From assembly GCA_963754385.1 (NCBI GenBank), contig CAVWGE010000001.1, forward strand, positions 124,001-188,000: a stretch of 64,000 nucleotides of DNA, written 5' to 3'. Numbering within the stretch: the first letter of the stretch is position 1; the number at the start of each line of letters is the position of its first letter. Under the pieces are notes generated by a model. The model saw only the letters and a program-made list of their open reading frames with translations, searched no databases and had not been told where the DNA came from. Below are positions 42,078-51,325 of this stretch, in pieces. Position numbers and translations under genes: made by a program. This DNA comes from 9FT-COMBO-48-23 sp963754385. GTDB taxonomy: Bacteria > Chloroflexota > Dehalococcoidia > GIF9 > UBA5629.

Positions 42078-43268
42078 GTGGCGAAAAAGACTTTGGCAAA
42101 GGCGGCACTAAAGGCCGAGGTAAGCAGGCAGGTAGAGCAGCAGCGCCAGGAACTTATTAAATTAAGCCTCAAGATTCATGCTAACCCTGAGCTGGGTTTC
42201 AAAGAGGAAAAAGCATCAGACTGGTTAGCCAGTTACCTGGCCGGAAGCGACTTTCAGGTAGAAAACGGGACTGGTGGTTTGCCCACCGCTTTCAAGGCAG
42301 TCTATGGTAGAAGTAAACCTGTAATTGCGTTGCTCGCTGAATATGATGCCTTGCCTGAGATTGGGCATGCCTGTGGGCACAATATAATAGCTGCTTCAGC
42401 GGTGGGAGCTGGTGTGGCCAGTAAATGTGTTATCGATAATTGTGGTGGGGCGGTTGTCGTTTTCGGTACGCCTGCGGAGGAGCTTTTTGGTGGCAAGGTG
42501 TTCATGTTGAGGGAAGGTGTTTTTGATGGAGTGGATGCAGCTATGATGATTCACCCTGGGGTGCGTAACGTAGCGACTACTGAAGCGCTAGCCTGTGTTG
42601 GTCTGGAGATTGAATTCTTTGGTAAGGCGGCTCATGCTGCTGCCTATCCTGAGCGGGGGATAAATGCTCTCGAAGCCATGATTTTGGCGTTTAATGCTGT
42701 CAATTCACTTCGTCAGCATGTCAAAGATAGGACTCGGATTCATGGCATAATTACACGTGGTGGTGAGGCGGCTAATGTAGTCCCGGCATATTCGGCAGCT
42801 ACATTCCTCGTTCGTGCTATGGATAATGCTTACCTTGATGAGTTGAAGCAAAGAGTTCTAAATTGCTTCGAAGGAGCGGCTCTAGCTACGGGTGTAAGAT
42901 TGGGCTACAGGTGGAGTGATATAATTTATGCCCCAATGAAGAATAATTTAGTCTTGGCGCAGCTATTTACCCAGAACCTGGAATCTTTGGGCAGAAGGGT
43001 GGAACCTTTTGAATCTTACCTTGGTTTTGGCAGCACTGACATGGGTAATGTTAGCCAGGTTATACCTGCCATTCATCCCTCGGTTGCTATTGCTTCTCCC
43101 GACGTGCTACTGCATTCGGCAGATTTTGCCATAGCTGCTGCCTCTGAATCAGGTCATAAGGGGCTGTTAGATGCGGCTAAAGCTCTGGCTATGACAGTTG
43201 TCGACCTTCTGAGTGAATCTCAAACGCTAGCCAGGGTTAAGGATGAGTTCTCCAGCCAGTTGTCTTAG
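42078..43268 (+). CDS. M20-family amidohydrolase
   Basis: 396 residues from GTG 42078 (AAGGAG). M20D-type hydrolase of the AbgB/aminoacylase-like group with two metals in the active site: LLAEYDALPEIGHACGHN, FGTPAEE (catalytic Glu pair), MMIHPG, and the dimerisation insertion FFGKAAHAAAYPERGINALEA. Hydrolyses amide bonds of N-acyl amino acids or similar; substrate not known. Monocistronic, divergent from the DUF177-rpmF group. Confidence 0.88.
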   Translation: MAKKTLAKAALKAEVSRQVEQQRQELIKLSLKIHANPELGFKEEKASDWLASYLAGSDFQVENGTGGLPTAFKAVYGRSKPVIALLAEYDALPEIGHACGHNIIAASAVGAGVASKCVIDNCGGAVVVFGTPAEELFGGKVFMLREGVFDGVDAAMMIHPGVRNVATTEALACVGLEIEFFGKAAHAAAYPERGINALEAMILAFNAVNSLRQHVKDRTRIHGIITRGGEAANVVPAYSAATFLVRAMDNAYLDELKQRVLNCFEGAALATGVRLGYRWSDIIYAPMKNNLVLAQLFTQNLESLGRRVEPFESYLGFGSTDMGNVSQVIPAIHPSVAIASPDVLLHSADFAIAAASESGHKGLLDAAKALAMTVVDLLSESQTLARVKDEFSSQLS

Positions 43269-43463
43269 GGCATGTGTTTTTAAGCTTTGCTCTGTGGTCG
43301 GTGGGTACTAATCTGCAGCAAAAAAATTTTGATTTGCTGTCGAAACACCTTTGTTGACGCTAGGCAAAATTTAGGCAGAAATTATAAAATAGTATTGCGA
43401 CTTGTATCTTCTGGTGTCCTTGGAAGCAATTAAACTAATTTCAATCTAGATAGGAGTTAGAGA

Positions 43464-43922
43464 ATGAAAGTTATTTTTCTCAAGAATGTACCTAAGGGAA
43501 AGAGGGGGGAGATAAAAGAAGTTGCCGATGGCTATGCCAGGAACTTTCTTTTGCCTAAAGGCATGGCTTTACCGGCAACACCTTCGGCAATAAAGGCAGC
43601 TAAAGTTATGTCTGACGAGAAGGCAGAGAGTCAGGTTCGCCAGCATGAAGAAATGAGCATAATGGTTCAGGAGCTGGAGGGGAAAGAGTTACATTTTAAA
43701 GCTAAAGCAGGCGTCAAAGGTCGCCTTCATGGCGCTATTACTACTGCTAGTATAGCTGATGAGCTATCTCGGCTCACTGGTTTCGATATCGATAAGAAGA
43801 AAGTCGAACTGGAGGAGCCCTTGCATCAGCTCGGCAGCTATGACGTAATGATTAACTTGGGCACAGGTACTGAGGCTAAAATTAAAGTAGTTATTGAGGA
43901 AGAAACGACTCAAGATGCTTAG
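43464..43922 (+). CDS. rplI: 50S ribosomal protein L9
   Basis: 152 residues. N-terminal domain MKVIFLKNVPKGKRGEIKEV and DGYARNFLLPKGMA is diagnostic, joined by a long helix to the C-terminal domain (FDIDKKKVELEEPLHQLGSY). Start behind TAGGAG. It overlaps dnaB by 8 bp. Confidence 0.96.
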   Translation: MKVIFLKNVPKGKRGEIKEVADGYARNFLLPKGMALPATPSAIKAAKVMSDEKAESQVRQHEEMSIMVQELEGKELHFKAKAGVKGRLHGAITTASIADELSRLTGFDIDKKKVELEEPLHQLGSYDVMINLGTGTEAKIKVVIEEETTQDA

Positions 43923-45285
43923 CGAGAACCTGCCGCCACATGATATTGAAGCTGAAAAAGCAGTGCTTGGCTCGTTGCTTATTGATAGTGATGGCATATT
44001 CAAGGTTGCTGCTTTCCTTAGGCCAGAGGACTTCTTTATCCCAGAAAATCAGTGGGTTTATGATGCATGTTTCAGCCTTTATCAGCGTAATGAGGGCATA
44101 AATCAGATAACCGTAGCTCACGAATTAGCCCAGAAAGGCAGGCTGGAAGAAGCTGGTGGGGCTGCTTATTTAAGTCACCTGGTATTTACGGTACCTACAT
44201 CTCTACATATTGAGCATTTTGCGCAGATTGTGTTGAGATCGGCTGTAATGCGGCGACTTATCAGTGCCGGCAGCCAGATTACTGCTCTTGGCTATGAAGC
44301 TGATGTTGAGGTTGATGCTGTGCTTAGTAGGGCGGAGGATATTTTGTTTAAAGTGAGGCAGCGACAAAGCCATCAGGATTTTGTGCCTATACGCCAGATT
44401 CTTGGTCAGTATTTTGAAGAAGCTGGGCCCCAGCCCGAGGGAGAAGAAATTACACATATTCTTACCAGCTTCGTTGCTGTAGATGACATATTGGGCGGGT
44501 TACAACGTTCCGACCTGATTGTTCTAGGTGCCAGGCCAAGCGCCGGCAAGACCAGCTTGGCTCTCAATATTGCCAGGAACGCAGCTGTTAACCAGAAAGC
44601 CTGTGTGGCTCTATTTAGCCTGGAGATGTCTCGAGAAGCGGTTGTCCAGCGTCTTCTAGCTAGTGAAGCCAATGTGGACTCTAAAAGCGTTCGTTTGGGG
44701 ACATATACAGAAAGACAAGAGAGAAGGATTATGGAAGCCAGCGGTATACTTTCCGAAGCGCCTGTCTATATTGATGACTCGCCTCAACTGCGAGTGGTGG
44801 AGATGCGAGGTAAGGCACAGCGACTTCATCGCGAGCGCACCGTTGACTTAGTTATTGTGGATTATTTGCAGCTTATACAGGGAGCGACTAAGAGCGAAAG
44901 TCGAGTGCAGGAACTGAGCGATATAACGCGCTCGTTGAAGGCGCTGGCTCGTGAGATAGACGCACCGGTGCTAGCTATTTCTCAACTTAGCCGGGCTGTG
45001 GAATGGCGCTCGTCACATAAACCCCAACTCTCCGACCTCAGAGATAGCGGCAGCATTGAACAAGATGCTGATGTGGTTCTCTTTATCTCTCGTGATGAAA
45101 TGTATTTCACTGAAGATGAATGGAAAAAAGACCATGATATAGAGATAGAGCCCTATCCTAAGGGTATTGCTGATATAATTATAGCCAAGCACCGTAATGG
45201 GCCTACGGGTGAAGTCCGTTTACGCTTCGAGGCGAGAACAGCTAGGTTCGAAGACGTATTACAAACTGAGTTGGGTGCAGCTTAA
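43915..45285 (+). CDS. dnaB: replicative DNA helicase
   Basis: 456 residues from ATG 43915, inside the end of rplI. N-terminal domain PPHDIEAEKAVLGSLLIDSD; RecA-like motor with Walker A GARPSAGKTSLA (about 205), FSLEMSREAVVQRLLA, IVDYLQLIQGA (Walker B) and SQLSRAVEWR, plus LRDSGSIEQDADVV. Hexameric helicase moving 5' to 3' at the fork. Followed by a DnaD-type and a loader gene, so primosome genes are together. Confidence 0.96.
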   Translation: MLSENLPPHDIEAEKAVLGSLLIDSDGIFKVAAFLRPEDFFIPENQWVYDACFSLYQRNEGINQITVAHELAQKGRLEEAGGAAYLSHLVFTVPTSLHIEHFAQIVLRSAVMRRLISAGSQITALGYEADVEVDAVLSRAEDILFKVRQRQSHQDFVPIRQILGQYFEEAGPQPEGEEITHILTSFVAVDDILGGLQRSDLIVLGARPSAGKTSLALNIARNAAVNQKACVALFSLEMSREAVVQRLLASEANVDSKSVRLGTYTERQERRIMEASGILSEAPVYIDDSPQLRVVEMRGKAQRLHRERTVDLVIVDYLQLIQGATKSESRVQELSDITRSLKALAREIDAPVLAISQLSRAVEWRSSHKPQLSDLRDSGSIEQDADVVLFISRDEMYFTEDEWKKDHDIEIEPYPKGIADIIIAKHRNGPTGEVRLRFEARTARFEDVLQTELGAA

Positions 45286-45307
45286 GGATTACTTAGGACG
45301 AAGAATC

Positions 45308-46030
45308 ATGGCTGAGAAAGTGTTTCCTGGCTTTCCTGCAAGAGCTGAGGTTACTCCGATACCTAACCTGTTCTTCAGTGCTGTAATGCCGAAGGTAGAT
45401 GGTATTGTTGAGCTTAAGACAATATTGCATGTCTTCTGGCTGCTCAGTCGTCGTCGCGGTTATCCTCAGTTTGTAACCTATGGTGAACTTCTGTCCGACC
45501 CCATACTTATAGGCGGTATAGAGGGAGAAGCCAAGGCTAAAGACGAGGTACTTCGTCGGGCGCTGGGACAAGCCGTGCAGCATGGCGCTATGCTACACCT
45601 GAGTATTGACCGAGATGGGCAACCTGAAGATGCCTATTTCATCAACAGTGAAGCTGCGAGGGAGGCTATTAATAAGATTCAGCAAGGCGAGTTTCCACAA
45701 CTGGTTTTAGTACCCCGGAAAGGTAAGGAGGCGGAAATCAAGCCGCTGCCGAACATTTTCAGCCTTTATGAACAAAACATAGGTATGCTTACGCCAATGA
45801 TCGACGGATACCTCAAGGAGGCGGAGAAGCTTTATCCGGCAGAGTGGATTGAGAGCGCTTTCAAGGAGGCTGTCGGCTTAAATAAGCGTAGCTGGAAATA
45901 TATCGCGCGTATTTTGGAACGATGGGCTATAGAAGGTAAAGATGATGGAAAGCTTGGGAGAGATTTTAAAAAAGAGGACGACCGCGAAAAATACATCAGA
46001 GGCAAGTACGGGCACATGGTCAAGCGGTAA
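45308..46030 (+). CDS. DnaD-family replication protein
   Basis: 240 residues from ATG 45308. The C-terminal half (NIFSLYEQNIGMLTPMIDGY, YPAEWIESAFKEAVGLNKRS, WKYIARILERW) is the DnaD/DnaB-like domain (DnaB_2) found in primosome proteins of Firmicutes and Chloroflexi. The N-terminal half is a winged-helix-like region. Probably helps load DnaB together with the next protein. The next gene starts inside it (45942). Confidence 0.85.
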   Translation: MAEKVFPGFPARAEVTPIPNLFFSAVMPKVDGIVELKTILHVFWLLSRRRGYPQFVTYGELLSDPILIGGIEGEAKAKDEVLRRALGQAVQHGAMLHLSIDRDGQPEDAYFINSEAAREAINKIQQGEFPQLVLVPRKGKEAEIKPLPNIFSLYEQNIGMLTPMIDGYLKEAEKLYPAEWIESAFKEAVGLNKRSWKYIARILERWAIEGKDDGKLGRDFKKEDDREKYIRGKYGHMVKR

Positions 46031-47381
46031 CTCAGGAGAAGGAAGCTTGCCTGATACAACTTGCCCAATATGTAAAGGGGCTGGTTTTGTACATCCACTA
46101 TCAGCTTCGGGACATCCTGATTTCAGTCGAGTCGTGCCATGCCGATGCAGCCATCGGGAGTTGAAAAAGGAGAAGCTGGCTCAGCTTCAACGGTATAGTA
46201 ATCTTGGTGCTTTGTCTAGGCTGACCTTCGATAACCTCTTGCCGGCTGGTAGATACGACGAAGCTATATTGCAACAAAATTTCACGCGGGCTTACGAAGC
46301 CGCCCGGGCTTTTGCCAACGAGCCGAAGGGATGGTTAATCTTAGTCGGCCCAAGCGGTTGTGGAAAAACACATCTAGCCTGCGCTATTGCCAATTACCGG
46401 CTGAGCCTAGGTCAGACAGCTTTTTACATAGGTGCTGCTGACCTGTTGGACCACCTGCGGAGTGCTTTTAGTCCCAGCAGTGACATTGCTCATGATGAAA
46501 TGTTTGAGCGCGTGAAAAATGCACCGCTTTTAATCTTGGATGATTTGACTATGGCAGCTACCACTCCCTGGGCTAAAGGAAAGTTGGAGCAGTTGCTTAA
46601 CCACCGTTTTAATGTCCGCTTATCCACAGTTATCACTACCGATGTGCCGATTGAAGAGTTTGACGAAAGTTTGCGAGGTCATCTAACTGACTCTGAGCTA
46701 TGCACTACATGTGTAATTCAAGGGAAGTCAACGTTGACTTTGGAACATCTCAGCAGCATAGAGTTAGAGGCATTAAGTAAAAAGGCCTTCAACAATTTTG
46801 ATTATAAATCATCGAAATTGCTGAATCTGTCGCCTGAAGAGCGCCAGAGCCTGGAGCAAGCCTATCGCAGTGCTGTCAATTTTGCTAAAGCTCCGGAAGG
46901 CTGGTTGGTTTTAATGGGTATCAACGGTTGTGGCAAAACACATTTGGCAGCCGCCATTGCCAATCATCTGCGCCGGGAGGGTAAATCGGTATTGTTCATC
47001 GTGGTTACTGACCTCCTTGATTATTTGCGCTCCACTTTTAACCCGGAGAGCAGAGTTTCTTATGATGAGCTCTTCGAGAAAATTAAGAAAGCTTCGGTGC
47101 TTATACTCGATGATTTTGGTGAGCAGGCAGCCACGCCGTGGGCTCAAGAGAAGCTATATCAGCTAATAAATTATCGCTATAATGCCAGGTTAGCCACGGT
47201 GATTACCACCTGTTTTGACCTGGATAGTATTGAAAGACGTATCGGCTCACGAATGGTTGACCCCAGCCTCAGCCTCGTCTTAAATATCAATGCACCTGAT
47301 TATCGGGGTGATATAAAATCGCCACTGGTTCGAGAAGCCAAGCCCCAGCAACGCTATCCACGGCGAGGTCGCCTGTCTTAG
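45942..47381 (+). CDS. DnaC-type helicase loader with two fused AAA+ modules
   Basis: 479 residues. A zinc-finger-like start (CPICKGAGF...CRCSHRE), then module 1 (about 90-245) with Walker A GPSGCGKTH, Walker B LLILDDL and PWAKGKLEQLLNHRFN; then module 2 (about 285-455) with GINGCGKTH, VLILDDF and PWAQEKLYQLINYRYN, ending in a basic tail. The two modules are about half identical by eye and the usual loader has only one, so this is an internal duplication. Overlaps the DnaD-type gene by 89 bp. Confidence 0.85.
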   Translation: MMESLGEILKKRTTAKNTSEASTGTWSSGNSGEGSLPDTTCPICKGAGFVHPLSASGHPDFSRVVPCRCSHRELKKEKLAQLQRYSNLGALSRLTFDNLLPAGRYDEAILQQNFTRAYEAARAFANEPKGWLILVGPSGCGKTHLACAIANYRLSLGQTAFYIGAADLLDHLRSAFSPSSDIAHDEMFERVKNAPLLILDDLTMAATTPWAKGKLEQLLNHRFNVRLSTVITTDVPIEEFDESLRGHLTDSELCTTCVIQGKSTLTLEHLSSIELEALSKKAFNNFDYKSSKLLNLSPEERQSLEQAYRSAVNFAKAPEGWLVLMGINGCGKTHLAAAIANHLRREGKSVLFIVVTDLLDYLRSTFNPESRVSYDELFEKIKKASVLILDDFGEQAATPWAQEKLYQLINYRYNARLATVITTCFDLDSIERRIGSRMVDPSLSLVLNINAPDYRGDIKSPLVREAKPQQRYPRRGRLS

Positions 47382-47439
47382 CCTGTTGTAGGTCAAAGAT
47401 TTTCTTGCTAAAATAACCCAAATTGGCTGGGAAAGAAAC

Positions 47440-47943
47440 ATGGTAAATTCACCAGTCTTGGTACTTAATCAGAATTATGAACCGCTTAATGTCTGCAGAG
47501 TACGCAGGGCTGTAATTTTGCTTTTTCGCGGCAAAGCTGAGGTTTTGGAGAACGGGCGGGGTAATCTCCATTCTATTAATGGTGTTTTCGACATCCCCTC
47601 GGTGATTCGCCTTGTTTATTTTATAAGACGACCGCGGCAGCAGCGGAAGCTGACCAAGCTTGAGGTTTTCAATCGTGACAAGTATGTTTGTCAATATTGT
47701 GGTCGAGAAAGTAAGGACCTTACTCTAGACCATGTTACACCAAGGCGGCGTGGTGGGGAGCATAGCTGGGAAAATGTGGTAAGTGCCTGCATACCTTGTA
47801 ATCGCCGGAAGGCTGGAAAGGCCCCAGTTGAGGCTGGTATGCCACTTCTTCATAAACCCGGACCGCCCCACAATGATGGCTTCTATGTGCCCTTCCAGTA
47901 CCTCCGTGTGCATACTGAGTGGCAGAAATACCTTCCTCAATAA
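47440..47943 (+). CDS. HNH endonuclease-domain protein
   Basis: 167 residues. MVNSPVLVLNQNYEPLNVCRV is the typical start of this HNH subfamily; the nuclease core is CQYCGRESKDLTLDHVTPRR, GEHSWENVV and ACIPCNRRKAG, with paired Cys binding zinc. Widespread stand-alone chromosomal gene, function unclear, not evidence of a mobile element. Follows the loader gene by 58 bp. Confidence 0.9.
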   Translation: MVNSPVLVLNQNYEPLNVCRVRRAVILLFRGKAEVLENGRGNLHSINGVFDIPSVIRLVYFIRRPRQQRKLTKLEVFNRDKYVCQYCGRESKDLTLDHVTPRRRGGEHSWENVVSACIPCNRRKAGKAPVEAGMPLLHKPGPPHNDGFYVPFQYLRVHTEWQKYLPQ

Positions 47944-47957
47944 ATCTAACTTTTTGT

Positions 47958-48779
47958 CTACTTCTTATCGTCTGATGGCTTTTCGCGCCAATCTATCTGG
48001 CTAAGCGGTAATTCTACGGTAACACCTGTTTCTAGTTCTACGGTTACGGTCTCTTTAAGTGGATTGCAACTGACCACTTTAGCATTTCCCAAAGCCGTGG
48101 ACACTTCCTGACGTAATGGTGGCAGTTTTTCTTTCATAGCTCGGTATTGCTCATACTCATAGTCCAAGCAACAGAGAAGTCGGCCACAGACACCAGATGT
48201 TTTCATCGGGTTAAGTGCGATATCTTGCTCCTTGGCCATCTTAATGGAGACTGGCTCAAACTCGCTGAGGAAGGTGGTACAGCATAAGGGGAAACCACAT
48301 TTACCTAAGCCGCCGATTAACTTTGCCTCGTCTCTAGCTCCAACTTGCCTTAATTCAACGCGAGTCTTCAGGTTGTGGCTTAGCTCTCGAGCGAGCTCAC
48401 GAAAATCAACCCTTTTTTCGGCGCTGAAGAAGATGGTGAGATGGTTTCTATCTAAATTATACTGAGCTGAGATCGGTTTCATTGGCAGGTTGAGTTTTTC
48501 TACCAGCTCTCGGCATTTGGCTATGGCGTTCATTGCTCTTTTTTGCTGCTGCTGGGCTTTTTCTATGTCTTCAGCCTGTGCCTTGCGGATTATCGGTTTC
48601 AGTGGTTCGGTTATTTCACTGAAAAGGGCCTGTTTTGGTGAGATAGCTACTTTGCCTAATTCGTGGCCGCGGCTGGTCTCAACTACCACATCATCATTTA
48701 CTTCCAAGGGGATGCCCGAAGCGTCAAAATAGTAGACCCTTCCGGCTTGATGAAAGCGAACTCCAGCTATTTCTGGCAT
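47958..48779 (-). CDS. ricT: PSP1-domain protein RicT (YaaT)
   Basis: 273 residues. N-terminal EIAGVRFHQAGRVYYFDASG and the PSP1 core VDFRELARELSHNLKTRVEL, GGLGKCGFPLCCTTFL, CGRLLCCLDYEYEQY, with conserved Cys. In Bacillus the RicTAF complex carries Fe-S clusters and supports RNase Y activity. Next to holB as in many bacteria; overlaps it by one base. Confidence 0.92.
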   Translation of the reverse strand: MPEIAGVRFHQAGRVYYFDASGIPLEVNDDVVVETSRGHELGKVAISPKQALFSEITEPLKPIIRKAQAEDIEKAQQQQKRAMNAIAKCRELVEKLNLPMKPISAQYNLDRNHLTIFFSAEKRVDFRELARELSHNLKTRVELRQVGARDEAKLIGGLGKCGFPLCCTTFLSEFEPVSIKMAKEQDIALNPMKTSGVCGRLLCCLDYEYEQYRAMKEKLPPLRQEVSTALGNAKVVSCNPLKETVTVELETGVTVELPLSQIDWREKPSDDKK

Positions 48780-49822
48780 TATTGGCTTACAGGCGTGGGG
48801 AGTGTTGTATTACCCAGTACCCTCTCCTTCTTAGGCATGTTAAGCATTAATATCTCGAACACCAAACGCAGGTTGGCATTTACAGCAATTTGGTTTAATG
48901 ATTGTCGTAAGCTATCGATGAAATTCCTGATCTCCAATAGACTTAGCACCTGTGCCCATTCCTCAAGCTTTGAGATGTAGTCAACATTGGTGGTGGTTTG
49001 TTTGCAGCCGCATTTATTCAGCATCACATCTCTCCACCAGACAAGCCAGAGTTTTATTATCTCCTCAGCCGACTTGCGGTCATTCCCGAGCTTAGCAGCA
49101 TAGCTGAAACGTTCTTCCCACCCAGCATCTATCAAAGAAAACATTTCGGTCAATCTTTGAGTGCGCTGTGCGAGGTAACTGTCGTTAGCTGAAACTCTTA
49201 TTGCCCAACCGAGGCAGCCCTGAGACAATCCGGACAAGAGCCTTGCTCTATCACAATCAACGCCGTGAGATTCGATGAGTATTTTCTCTATTTCATCGCT
49301 TGGCATTGGTTTTAATTCTATCCGCTGGCAGCGGGAGACCACCGTGGGCAAAAGTCGTGGCTCTTCGGCAGTCAATAGAAGTATCATTATGTGAGGTGGC
49401 GGCTCTTCTATGGTCTTAAGCAAGCAGTTGGCCGCTTCGGTAGATAGATATTCAGCACCATTGATAATGAAGACCTTGCACTTGCCCTCATACGGCGGCA
49501 AGCTGGCACTGTGTTGAAGTTCTCTAATATCATCGATGCTAATCTCAACTCTTGATTTTGTCTCTCCTGAGTCTTTGGCTGAGTTCAAACTTATAATTGT
49601 AATATCGGTATGCTTTCCATCTGCAATCCTGTGGCAGGATTGGCACTCACCACATGGTGGCTCACTGCCTTGGCAGTTAACTGCTCTGGCTAAATCGAGT
49701 GCCAATGTTGTCTTACCTATGTTGGGTGCTCCCATAAAAAGATAAGCATGAGCCAAATTGTCCGCTCGAAGGCTATGTTCAAGTAAAGCTAATGCTTCAG
49801 GTTGACCAATTGTTTGCCACAT
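48779..49822 (-). CDS. holB: DNA polymerase III subunit delta'
   Basis: 347 residues, clamp-loader subunit. Opens with HAYLFMGAPNIGKTTLALDL (P-loop), zinc motif CGECQSCHRI, NGAEYLSTEAANCLLKTIEEPP, and SRCQRIELKPM (sensor 1 region). The P-loop is intact, as in many delta' proteins that nonetheless lack ATPase activity. It lies 7 bp downstream of lysA. Confidence 0.93.
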   Translation of the reverse strand: MWQTIGQPEALALLEHSLRADNLAHAYLFMGAPNIGKTTLALDLARAVNCQGSEPPCGECQSCHRIADGKHTDITIISLNSAKDSGETKSRVEISIDDIRELQHSASLPPYEGKCKVFIINGAEYLSTEAANCLLKTIEEPPPHIMILLLTAEEPRLLPTVVSRCQRIELKPMPSDEIEKILIESHGVDCDRARLLSGLSQGCLGWAIRVSANDSYLAQRTQRLTEMFSLIDAGWEERFSYAAKLGNDRKSAEEIIKLWLVWWRDVMLNKCGCKQTTTNVDYISKLEEWAQVLSLLEIRNFIDSLRQSLNQIAVNANLRLVFEILMLNMPKKERVLGNTTLPTPVSQ

Positions 49823-49829
49823 ATCTTTT

Positions 49830-51155
49830 TTAAATTGAGTCTAATCTCATCAAGTCCTTATAGCTTTCGCGCTTTCGGATAAGGCGAGCTTTGCCGTCTT
49901 TGACCATCACAATTGCTGGCCTGGTAACCATATTATAGTTGCTTGACATGGGAATAGAATAAGCGCCGCTGACTGGTATGGCTATGATATCTCCTGCTGA
50001 GACGGAAGCCAAGCTCACGTCTCTGGCTAAAATGTCACCTGACTCACAATATTTGCCGGCAATAGTAACATTGGTTGATTCGCCATCGCTAGCCTTGTTC
50101 GCAACTAAGACATCATATCGTGCTTCGTAGAGAGCCGGTCGGATGTTATCCCCCATACCGCCATCTACGCATATATATTTCCGCACGCCGGGGATTTCTT
50201 TTATTGAACCAACGGCATATAAAGCTACTCCTGCTTGTGCCACAATGGCTCTTCCAGGTTCGATAATTAGCTTTGGAAATGTCAAGCCAAGTTCATTGGC
50301 TAGACTTGAAATCTTGGCGGTTATAGCTTCAGCATAATCAGCTATGCTTGGTGTCCGGTAGTCCGCTGTGTATCTTACGGCGAAGCCACCGCCGGGGCTG
50401 AGTTCGGTAAGGTGAAAACCATGCTTGGTTTCCATATCTTTGGCAAAATTCAGGACAAGGCTTATGGCTATCTGATAAGGAGAGGTATCGGGGATTGGTG
50501 AGCCAAGATGAAAATGTAGACCGATGAGATTAAGGTTGGAAGCTGCCACAGCTTTGGTTACTGCCGTCTCAGCCTGTCCGGTAGCTAGAGGAAAGCCGAA
50601 TTTGCTATCCAGTATGCCTGTAGTAGTATGGCGGTGAGTATGAGGGTCAACCCCCGGAGTAAGACGGAGCAGAATGGTCTGTCTAACTCCCATCTCACCA
50701 GCCAATGAGTTAAGTAGTCCCAGCTCATCGAAATTGTCAACTACAATTCGCCCGATTCCCCAATCTAGAGCTAGCTTTAGCTCGTCAGGAGTCTTATTAT
50801 TGCCATGGAAATATACTTTTTCAGGGGGGAAATCTACTGATTGCGCCACGCTCAACTCTCCGCCGGAGACAACATCCAGGCCGAGGTCCTCCTCTTTGAA
50901 AATAATAGCTAGAGCCCGATTCAGAAAGGCCTTTGATGCGTAAATAATAAGTGTGTTCGAATAGCGCTTAGTGAACTCAGTCTTGAATTCCTGGCACTTG
51001 GAGCGGAGGGTGACCTCGTCGAGGACATAAAGGGGGGTGCCGAATTTCTTAACCAGCTCAACGCAGTCACAGCCACCTATATGAAGGTGACCGTGGCTGT
51101 CGATATCTTTTGTCAACGGGAACAGAGAAAGCTTTGATAAATCGCTTTGGTGCAT
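49830..51155 (-). CDS. lysA: diaminopimelate decarboxylase
   Basis: 441 residues, fold III PLP enzyme making lysine from meso-diaminopimelate. IIYASKAFLNRALA carries the PLP Lys, HGNNKTPDEL the usual motif, LSPGGGFAVRYT the phosphate-binding Gly-rich loop, IIEPGRAIVAQAG and the C-terminal YCESGDILA supply substrate residues. Complete. Leftward, first gene of the lysA-holB-ricT group. Confidence 0.95.
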   Translation of the reverse strand: MHQSDLSKLSLFPLTKDIDSHGHLHIGGCDCVELVKKFGTPLYVLDEVTLRSKCQEFKTEFTKRYSNTLIIYASKAFLNRALAIIFKEEDLGLDVVSGGELSVAQSVDFPPEKVYFHGNNKTPDELKLALDWGIGRIVVDNFDELGLLNSLAGEMGVRQTILLRLTPGVDPHTHRHTTTGILDSKFGFPLATGQAETAVTKAVAASNLNLIGLHFHLGSPIPDTSPYQIAISLVLNFAKDMETKHGFHLTELSPGGGFAVRYTADYRTPSIADYAEAITAKISSLANELGLTFPKLIIEPGRAIVAQAGVALYAVGSIKEIPGVRKYICVDGGMGDNIRPALYEARYDVLVANKASDGESTNVTIAGKYCESGDILARDVSLASVSAGDIIAIPVSGAYSIPMSSNYNMVTRPAIVMVKDGKARLIRKRESYKDLMRLDSI

Positions 51156-51325
51156 TTAAACAATATTACGGTTATTAGCATATATCATCTATAATAATTA
51201 TACTATTCTCATAGCTAATCTGTCACCCCAGCCGACGGTGCAGAGTGTTTTTTTGTGGTGTCATTGCTGGATTCGACGAAGCTGCTTTGTCGAGTAAAAA
51301 AAAGGTAAATTATTTTCGGACTGTA

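Noticed and set aside
47440..47943. HNH protein as part of a mobile intron or homing element
   Set aside because: This HNH subfamily is a conserved stand-alone chromosomal gene and no intron or repeat boundaries flank it.
51273..51293. Imperfect palindrome TCGACGAAGC/GCTTTGTCGA upstream of lysA as terminator
   Set aside because: The T-rich tract is on the wrong side for the leftward genes and no plus-strand gene precedes it.
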